Source: Actinokineospora diospyrosa (GTDB lineage: Bacteria > Actinomycetota > Actinomycetes > Mycobacteriales > Pseudonocardiaceae). Taken from it: DNA of 64,000 nucleotides. Made by a program: the position numbers and the translations under genes. Within the stretch, counting starts at the first letter, position 1; each line of letters opens with the position of its first letter. Of the stretch, positions 58,321-64,000 are shown piece after piece. The DNA is taken from NCBI RefSeq assembly GCF_024171925.1, contig NZ_JAMTCO010000008.1, positions 186,001 through 250,000 of the forward strand. Direction: 5' to 3'. The notes under the pieces were generated by a model. The model worked only from the letters and a program-made list of their open reading frames with translations, was not told the origin of the DNA and did no database searches.

Positions 58321-59679
58321 TCAGGCCGAGTGCACGCGCACCGGCAGCCCGCCGCGGATCCGCAGCGACAACATCGGCTCGGCCACCACCTCGTACCCGG
58401 GGACGATCTCCAGCCGCAGTTCGCGGGCGAACATCGCGAGCACGAACGTCGCCTCCAGCATGCCGAGGTGGCTGCCGACGCAGAACCGGGGCCCGGCGCC
58501 GAACGGGATGTAGGCGTACCTCGGCCTGCCGCCGAGCTGGTCGTCGGCGAAGCGCTCCGGGTCGAACCGGGCGGGCTCGTCCCAGAACCCCGGGTGCCGG
58601 TGCAGCGTGTAGGGGCAGATCAGCACGTCCGAGCCCGCGGGCACGTGGTAACCGCCGACCTCGTCGTCGGCCTGGGCCTGCCGGGGCAGGATCCACACCG
58701 GCGGGTAGAGCCGCATCACCTCCTGCAGAACCATGTTCGTGTACTTGAGCTCGTGCAGGTCCTCGTAGACCGGGGCCCGGTCGCCGAGCACCCGCACCGC
58801 CTCCTCGTGCAGCCGCAGCCGCACCTCGGGGGCGTCGTCGAGCAGCCGCAGCGCCCAGCCCAGCGTGCTGGCCGTCGTCTCGTGCCCGGCGAGCAGCAGC
58901 GTCACCAGCTCGTCGCGCATCCGCTGCGCGGCGACACCGGGGTCGGCCTCCCGGCTGGTCGAGTCGATCAACCGGGTCAGCACGTCGTCGCCGTCGGGGC
59001 GCGGGTCGGCCAGTCGCCCGGCGACCAGCCGGTCGACGATCCCGGCCAGGTCGCGCTTGGCCCGGCGGAACCGCACCTGGTTGGCCAGCGGCAACCAGGT
59101 CGGCACCATGCTCATGGTCTCCATCTCGAACATGGCCTGGTCCTGCACGGCCTCGAACGAGTGGCCGATGGAGTCGAACGCGCCCAGGTCGGCGTCGAGC
59201 AGGGTGCGGCCGAGCACGCCGAGGGTGAACCCGGTCAGCTCGTGCAGCACGTCCACCGGGTCGCCGCCCTCGTGCGCCCGGACGCGGCCGACGAGCTTGG
59301 CCACCTCCTCGGCGACGACCCCGGCCTGCGCGGCGATCCGCTTGTGCTGGAACACCGGCTGGATGGTGCGCCGCTGCTTGCGCCACAGCTCGCCCTCGCT
59401 GGTGAGCAGGCCGTCGCCCAGCGCGCGGCGCGCCTGGATGTAGCCGATCCCCTTGTGGTAGTTGGCGCTGTTGTCGGCCAGGACGTGCTTGGCGTGGTCG
59501 GGGTGGTTGAAGAAGTACAGCTTCTTCGGGCCGATCGCCATCCGCACCGCGTCGCCGTAGGTGCTCGCCGCGGCCGACATCAGCCCGAGCCGGTCACCGG
59601 TGAGCTTGCGCAGCAGCCCGAGGGTCGCCCGGCGCGGGGGACCCGGCGGTGTCCGGGGGGCGCAGCCGTCGTCGGTCAT
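58321..59679 (-). CDS. Cytochrome P450
   Basis: 452 residues. Oxygen-binding helix motif LLAGHETTAS, ExxR in QEVMRLYPP, the PERF segment, and the heme-binding loop FGAGPRFCVG with the axial Cys are intact. The long form without membrane anchor is like bacterial enzymes related to CYP102/CYP4 types. ATG overlaps the UnbU stop (ATGA), so it is translated with the UnbLVU set and probably oxidises the same scaffold. No ferredoxin gene is adjacent. Confidence 0.93.
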   Translation of the reverse strand: MTDDGCAPRTPPGPPRRATLGLLRKLTGDRLGLMSAAASTYGDAVRMAIGPKKLYFFNHPDHAKHVLADNSANYHKGIGYIQARRALGDGLLTSEGELWRKQRRTIQPVFQHKRIAAQAGVVAEEVAKLVGRVRAHEGGDPVDVLHELTGFTLGVLGRTLLDADLGAFDSIGHSFEAVQDQAMFEMETMSMVPTWLPLANQVRFRRAKRDLAGIVDRLVAGRLADPRPDGDDVLTRLIDSTSREADPGVAAQRMRDELVTLLLAGHETTASTLGWALRLLDDAPEVRLRLHEEAVRVLGDRAPVYEDLHELKYTNMVLQEVMRLYPPVWILPRQAQADDEVGGYHVPAGSDVLICPYTLHRHPGFWDEPARFDPERFADDQLGGRPRYAYIPFGAGPRFCVGSHLGMLEATFVLAMFARELRLEIVPGYEVVAEPMLSLRIRGGLPVRVHSA

Positions 59680-60737
59680 GTCCGGACGGCCTTCTTCTCG
59701 CCCGCCTGCTCGAGCACCCGCGACACCGGGGTGTTGTTGTTGTCGCCGTCCCCACCGCCGCCGTTGCCGTTGCCGTTGCTGCTGTTGAGCAAGGCCGCGG
59801 TGCGCTGCTGGGCCTCGAACCGCTCCTTGGCCTTGGCGCTGAAGTGCAGCCCCCACAGGAACATGCCGCGGATGAGGCAGACGATCGCGGTGGCCAGGAA
59901 GATCCCGTACGGGATGTGCGCCACCATCAGCACGCCGTAGACCAGCGCGACGCCGCCGCCGAAGGCGAACTGGGCCGCCGGTTTCGACGGCGAGGTGCCG
60001 GGGTCGGTGATCATGTAGTTGGTGAACAGGATGAACGCGACCCCGGTCATCATGCCCAGCGCGGCGGAGATCGAGGTGCCGAACAGCCACCCGCGCAGGA
60101 TCGCCTGCAGCGCGAACACCCCGACCCAGCCCATGATCAGCGGCATCCGGCCGGTCAGCTTGCCGTTGATCATGGTGCCGCCGAGCACGATGATCGCCGG
60201 GATCAGCCAGTCCACCCAGCCGCTGATGTGCTCGGTGAAGTGGTAGGGCGGGGCGATGCTGGCCCACGGGAACAGCAACAGGATGACCGTGATGCCGAAG
60301 TTGGACGGGTTCATGTAGTGGCGCAACCTGCCGCGCACCGGGGCGCGCAGCACCCACTTGGCGCCGACCGCGACGATCACGCCGAAGATCAGCACCCAGA
60401 TCCGGTCGTTGACGTAGGTCAGCATGTTCATCGCGAGGCTGGTGATGTGCGCGGGGTAGAGGAACTCGCGCAGCCCCTTGGCGCCGCCGCCCGCGTAGCG
60501 CGGGGTCCTGCGCTCGGAGCGGGCCGAGACCCACTCCAGGCCGAGCTCGACGGCGTAGCCGGTGAGCACCGCCACGATCGGCCACAGCCACGGCTGCTCG
60601 AAGCCGAGCAGGGTGTAGCCGACGATGTTGAACACCGTGATCGACATCGCGAAGTTGCGCAGCGCGATGGTGACCTTGGGGTCGTGCCTGGGTGGGGTCT
60701 GCGCCGAGGTCGGCGCGGGGACCGGGGTGTCGGCCAT
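59676..60737 (-). CDS. unbU: UnbU-like enediyne-cluster membrane protein (RnfD-like)
   Basis: 353 residues, about nine hydrophobic helices, with the NqrB/RnfD-like segment HYMNPSNFGITVILLLFPWAS. The C-terminal 45 residues are cytoplasmic and include an Asn/Gly-rich run encoded by short repeats. UnbU proteins are part of the conserved gene set next to enediyne polyketide synthases; their role is unknown, perhaps electron transfer or transport. GAAGGAGAAGTGACC precedes the ATG, 2 nt after the UnbV stop. Not restricted to enediynes with certainty. Confidence 0.82.
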   Translation of the reverse strand: MADTPVPAPTSAQTPPRHDPKVTIALRNFAMSITVFNIVGYTLLGFEQPWLWPIVAVLTGYAVELGLEWVSARSERRTPRYAGGGAKGLREFLYPAHITSLAMNMLTYVNDRIWVLIFGVIVAVGAKWVLRAPVRGRLRHYMNPSNFGITVILLLFPWASIAPPYHFTEHISGWVDWLIPAIIVLGGTMINGKLTGRMPLIMGWVGVFALQAILRGWLFGTSISAALGMMTGVAFILFTNYMITDPGTSPSKPAAQFAFGGGVALVYGVLMVAHIPYGIFLATAIVCLIRGMFLWGLHFSAKAKERFEAQQRTAALLNSSNGNGNGGGGDGDNNNTPVSRVLEQAGEKKAVRT

Positions 60738-60739
60738 GG

Positions 60740-62704
60740 TCACTTCTCCTTCGCCTGGGCGCCGAGCCGCAGCTCGTGCCTGCCCGGCTCCAGTCGCAGG
60801 TCCTGTTCCCTGAGTTCGCCGGAGCGGTCGCGCCACTGCAGGTGCACCTGCAGCGGTCCGCTGACGTCCTTGCCGAGTCCGATGTGGACCTCCTGGCTGC
60901 GCTTGCCGGAGTGCCCGCCGCCGCCGTCGACGCGGCCGAGGTGGCTGCGCCCGTCCGGGGTGGTGACCGTGACCTGCGCGCCGATGACCGGGGAGCCGGG
61001 GGCCGGGAACGCGCCGGTGTCGGCCGCGGTGTCGTGGGTGAGCACCAGCCCGAGGAACGCGCCGGGGTCCTCGGTCATGTTGCAGTAGAAGACCGGCTGG
61101 TCCCACTGCCTGGCGACGGCGAGGTCGAGCTTGCCGTCCCCGTCGACGTCACCGGTGGCGATGCCCCTGGTGGGCACCGGCACGTCCAGGCCGAGCTTGC
61201 CCGCGATGTCGGCGTAGCGGCCGGTCGCGGTCTTGGCGAACAGGTGCAGCCGCTGGTTGCCCGCCAGGTCGTCGCCCTTGGTCACGTTCGGCCACCAGTA
61301 CGGGCTGTCGAGCAGGGTGTCGTTGGCGGTCGCGAGCTCCTGCAGCTGCGGCCACCGGTTGACCTCGCCCTTGACGAACCCGTTGGCCTGGGCGATCGCC
61401 AGCTCGCCGCTGTTGTTGAAGTCGGCGATCTTGACGTCCCAGCCCCAACCGGACCAGGCCGTGCCCAGCTCCCCGCTGCGCTCGTCGAAGGGCGCGCGGC
61501 CCTCGGCGAACCGGTTGCGCAGGTCGGCGCGGTCGGCCGCGGCGGACAGGTAGTGGAAGTTGCTCTCCTCGATGCCCCACGAGGTGGTGATGTTGCTGAC
61601 GAACATGTCGTACATGCCGTCGCCGTTGAGGTCGCCGAAGTCCACGCCCATGCCCTTGAACGAGTCGAGGCCGACCTGCTTGGACTTGGGCACCACCGGC
61701 GAGCGGCTGTCCTCGATCAGCGAGAACCGCAGCCTGCCGGGGCTGGACTGGTTGTAGAGCATCCGGTCCGGGCCGAAGTCGTTGCCCAGGTACAGCTCGG
61801 GCAGCCCGTCGCCGTCGAGGTCGTTGGCCGCCGCCGACAGCTCCCACCCCCGCGAGACCTCCACCGGCAGTGCGTCCTCGACCATCCGGAACTTCGCCGT
61901 GGGCGCGCTGCCCGAGGTGGCGCCCTCGCAGAGGAAGAAGTAGTCCTCGCCGCCGTTGGTGGCCGCGGACATGGACCGGTTCATCTCCACGCCGCCGTCG
62001 AGCTTGTCGTTGAGGACCGGGCTGTGCGGGAAGTAGTTGGTGATGAGGATGTCGTCGTGGCCGTCGCCGTCGAAATCGGCGTAGGCGACCGCGTTGGTGT
62101 TCCACTGCGGACCGCGGTAGGCGGTACCCGGCAGGCCGCCGGGCACCAGCTCGGTCGGCACGAACGTGTCCGCGGCGAGCCCTGTCGCGTCGGCGCGGGT
62201 GAGGAACAGGATCGGGGTGCGGCCCCAGTAGTAGACCATCAGGTCGATCCGGCCGTCCTCGTTGAAGTCACCCGGCAGGCAGCCCATCGGCGCGATGTGC
62301 GGGTTCATCGGCAGCGGGGTCGGGTCGAGCACGAACTCGGTGTAGCGGCCGGTGTTGGCACCGGGCGCCGGGGTCACCACGACCTTGTCGATGCGCGGGT
62401 CGGTGAGGCACAGGTCGTTGGGCAACCCGTCGCCGTCGAGGTCGTTGAGCGCGATCGCGGCCCCCACCGAGGAGATCCACGCGTCGATGTTCTTGTACTC
62501 CTGGTTGACCTTGCGGATCTCCTGCTGCGGGAACCCGCTGGGGATCGCGACCGACATCGGGACGAACCGGTAGCCACTGGCCAACCGGTCCAGCTCCGCG
62601 GCCGAGGACGTCGGCAGCCGGGCGACGGTGAACGCGGCCACCACCAGCACCACCGCGAGGACGCCGGGCAGCTGCCTGCGCAACCAACCAACCGTCGTGG
62701 TCAT
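60740..62704 (-). CDS. unbV: UnbV-like secreted FG-GAP/ASPIC protein
   Basis: 654 residues. N-terminal signal or anchor (LRRQLPGVLAVVLVVAAFTVA), then a beta-propeller of FG-GAP/VCBS repeats with calcium-type loops (NDLDGDGLPND, ADFDGDGHDD, NDLDGDGLPE, GDLNGDGMYD, GDVDGDGKLD), and a C-terminal ASPIC/UnbV domain (GAQVTVTTPDGRSHLGRVDGG, VHIGLGKD). The UnbV family takes its name from the enediyne cassette; the propeller suggests an extracytoplasmic calcium-dependent binding protein. Starts 3 nt after the DUF1702 stop, GGGAGG 9 nt before ATG. Confidence 0.9.
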   Translation of the reverse strand: MTTTVGWLRRQLPGVLAVVLVVAAFTVARLPTSSAAELDRLASGYRFVPMSVAIPSGFPQQEIRKVNQEYKNIDAWISSVGAAIALNDLDGDGLPNDLCLTDPRIDKVVVTPAPGANTGRYTEFVLDPTPLPMNPHIAPMGCLPGDFNEDGRIDLMVYYWGRTPILFLTRADATGLAADTFVPTELVPGGLPGTAYRGPQWNTNAVAYADFDGDGHDDILITNYFPHSPVLNDKLDGGVEMNRSMSAATNGGEDYFFLCEGATSGSAPTAKFRMVEDALPVEVSRGWELSAAANDLDGDGLPELYLGNDFGPDRMLYNQSSPGRLRFSLIEDSRSPVVPKSKQVGLDSFKGMGVDFGDLNGDGMYDMFVSNITTSWGIEESNFHYLSAAADRADLRNRFAEGRAPFDERSGELGTAWSGWGWDVKIADFNNSGELAIAQANGFVKGEVNRWPQLQELATANDTLLDSPYWWPNVTKGDDLAGNQRLHLFAKTATGRYADIAGKLGLDVPVPTRGIATGDVDGDGKLDLAVARQWDQPVFYCNMTEDPGAFLGLVLTHDTAADTGAFPAPGSPVIGAQVTVTTPDGRSHLGRVDGGGGHSGKRSQEVHIGLGKDVSGPLQVHLQWRDRSGELREQDLRLEPGRHELRLGAQAKEK

Positions 62705-62707
62705 CGA

Positions 62708-63682
62708 TCAACACCTCCCAAGGGACACGAACTCACCGGTGATGCGCTGCCGCCAGCTCTCGTAGGCGGGGATGTCCCCGTCGACCGGCCGCGCGGGCCG
62801 GACGTCCTGGGTGAGCTTGGCGGCGTCGTGCGGGTCCATCGAGCAGAAGACCCGGGTCGCCAACCCCGTGTGCGGCACGAGCAGGTCAGCCCGGATCCGG
62901 GCCTCCGCGGCGAACGCCGAACCCTGGGCCAGCTGCGCGCGGTGCTCGCCCGCGCGCTCCCACAGCCCGCGCAGCTCCGCCTCGTCCGCGCCGCCCGCGT
63001 AGGTGGCGGCCAACCCGGTGCCCGCGTACAGGTCCGCGCGCCGCGACCGGGGGAACTTCTCGATCATCGTGGCCACCAGGGCGGCGTCGGTGCCGGCCAC
63101 GAACCACATGGCCCGCCCGATGCCCTGGTCGATGGCCCGGTTCGCGTAGTCGCCCGGGTCATCGCCCGGCCACGGGAACCGCTCCTGGCGGTACTGCTCG
63201 TGCACGTAGCGGCGGGTGTGGAAGTAGGCCTGGTGGAAGCCGTAGCCGTCGAGCACCAGCCACCGCAGCAGCGGGTCGACGCCGGTGGCGCTCGGCCAGC
63301 GGAAGCGGGGCAGCCGGGCCATCGCCCAACCGACGCCGACGTAGGCCATGTAGTTGTGCGCCCCGCCGCGCCCGGCCAGGAACCCGGCGAGGTGCCCGCT
63401 GCCGCCCAGCGGGAGCCGGTCGCGCATCGTGAACGCCATCGCCGCGCCCTCGTAGGCGAAGCCGCGGAATCGGGTCGGCAGCGTTTCCAATTGGGTTTCC
63501 GCCTCGGCCGGTGTGCGCGCCTCGGCGGCGTAGGCGTACCCGGTGAGGAACATTCTGCCGACCGTTTCGAGCAACTGCTGCGCCGCCGGGCTCTTCTTGT
63601 GGAATCCACGCGTGTCGAGCAGCGTGGCCGAGACATTCGGGGTGAGGACGCGCCGTCTCATCGCGCGCCAGACATTCGCCAA
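62708..63682 (-). CDS. unbL: UnbL-like DUF1702 protein
   Basis: 324 residues of the DUF1702 family: FEG-type pattern FRGFAYEGAAMAF, FLAGRGGAHNYMAYVGVGWAMARL, LDGYGFHQAYFH and DQGIGRAMWFVAGTD. This family is best known as the first of the UnbL-UnbV-UnbU trio beside enediyne polyketide synthases; function unknown. It has no signal peptide. TTG start with GGAGGAGAACACC. It heads a four-gene operon with its own promoter region containing a cluster box. Confidence 0.83.
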   Translation of the reverse strand: MANVWRAMRRRVLTPNVSATLLDTRGFHKKSPAAQQLLETVGRMFLTGYAYAAEARTPAEAETQLETLPTRFRGFAYEGAAMAFTMRDRLPLGGSGHLAGFLAGRGGAHNYMAYVGVGWAMARLPRFRWPSATGVDPLLRWLVLDGYGFHQAYFHTRRYVHEQYRQERFPWPGDDPGDYANRAIDQGIGRAMWFVAGTDAALVATMIEKFPRSRRADLYAGTGLAATYAGGADEAELRGLWERAGEHRAQLAQGSAFAAEARIRADLLVPHTGLATRVFCSMDPHDAAKLTQDVRPARPVDGDIPAYESWRQRITGEFVSLGRC

Positions 63683-63773
63683 GGTGTTCTCCTCCGTTAG
63701 CGCCCGGCTGTGAACGTCTCAAATCTTCACCGAACCACTAATAGAGCGGCTACTCCTGGCGTGCCTTGTGCGG

Positions 63774-63789
63774 CCATTCTCCGATTATC
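63774..63789 (-). promoter_or_regulatory. Divergent cluster box copy upstream of UnbL operon
   Basis: GATAATCGGAGAATGG, 91 nt before the TTG start. The weakest of the gene-directed copies at its ends but close to the paa operon box in the centre. Confidence 0.35.
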
Positions 63790-63873
63790 GTTCCGTATTC
63801 CCGACTACGTTTTTCGAATGCGGTCGCGGGCGCTCGGGTACCCGGTCGGCGCTGCTCGCGGCGGGGCGCGTGC

Positions 63874-64000
63874 TCAGGCGGCCACGCGCGGGGTTCGGGA
63901 ATCGAAGCTCGCCAGGATCCGCCCGCGCCACAGCTCGTAGGGCGGTTCGGTGTCCGAACCGCCCTCGTGCACGGCCGTCTCGTCGGCGAGCGCCACCGCC
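63874..64000 (-). CDS. C-terminal end of an unidentified protein, cut by window edge
   Basis: The last 41 residues of a minus-strand gene are visible: acidic then YELWRGRILASF and a short basic tail ending RVAA before TGA. The codon use is native (GC-rich third positions). Too little for a family call. Its place directly upstream of the UnbL operon is where an enediyne PKS, thioesterase or other core gene could lie, but the sequence itself does not show that. Confidence 0.6.
   Translation of the reverse strand, partial: AVALADETAVHEGGSDTEPPYELWRGRILASFDSRTPRVAA

Noticed and set aside
59745-59790. Hexanucleotide GTTGCC repeats in the unbU C-terminal coding region as a phase-variation tract
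   Set aside because: Only about three units, and the unit length is a multiple of three, so slippage would not switch the frame.
63874-64000. Calling the right-edge fragment the end of an enediyne PKS
   Set aside because: Only 41 residues are visible and none is diagnostic; position alone is not enough.

Overview
The window is very GC-rich (third codon positions nearly all G or C, many GTG and TTG starts). Gene content (MDMPI/mycothiol-type protein, Tat-exported flavin oxidases, a CYP, an AraC protein with one HTH domain) points to a filamentous actinobacterium, most likely Pseudonocardiales. It carries about 54 protein genes. I see no tRNA, rRNA, CRISPR array, transposase or phage gene.

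Left part (about 1-9.3 kb): ordinary actinobacterial genes, namely an adenosine deaminase-family enzyme cut by the window edge, a STAS protein, a small methyltransferase, alpha/beta hydrolase, acyltransferase-3, RibD-type reductase, Tat-exported BBE flavoenzyme, DUF2306 membrane protein and AraC regulator. Most are separated by perfect hairpin terminators.

Middle and right part (about 9.3-64 kb): a large specialised-metabolism locus. In order it holds an MFS efflux pump, an EHN-type epoxide hydrolase, BBE oxidase, secreted TAP-like hydrolase, ArsR plus tandem SRPBCC protein, RibD-type reductase, zinc-ribbon methyltransferase, a solute-binding-like protein without signal peptide, a secreted carboxylesterase homologue that has lost its whole catalytic triad, class III aminotransferase, GMC oxidoreductase, a lower-GC XRE+PPC pair, a free-standing condensation domain, two paralogous FAD monooxygenases, two VOC proteins, an A-T didomain, three acyl-CoA-dehydrogenase-fold monooxygenases, alcohol dehydrogenase, AhpD-like protein, SgcJ/SnoaL-like protein, HpaB-type hydroxylase, a ThDP enzyme with a methyltransferase, a complete PaaABCDE-like epoxidase operon interrupted by an arylamine N-acetyltransferase gene, tryptophan 2,3-dioxygenase, two benzoate-CoA-ligase-family enzymes with an SDR, HxlR and TetR regulators, and finally P450-UnbU-UnbV-UnbL(DUF1702).

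The UnbL-UnbV-UnbU order, together with the epoxide hydrolase, SgcJ-like, HpaB-like, A-T and free-standing C proteins, resembles enediyne clusters of the C-1027 type. I infer that the window covers one flank of an enediyne-type or related cluster whose core PKS, if present, lies beyond the right edge. The Paa/NAT/TDO/CoA-ligase block looks like a dedicated route to an unusual aromatic amine acid, perhaps tryptophan-derived, used as a peripheral group.

The strongest new observation is a 16-bp box, GCAWTCCNGGAGATGC, upstream of about 15 transcription units from the MFS pump (10.9 kb) to the UnbL operon (63.8 kb), nearly always pointing at its gene. It would define a cluster-wide regulon and a left boundary near 9-11 kb.
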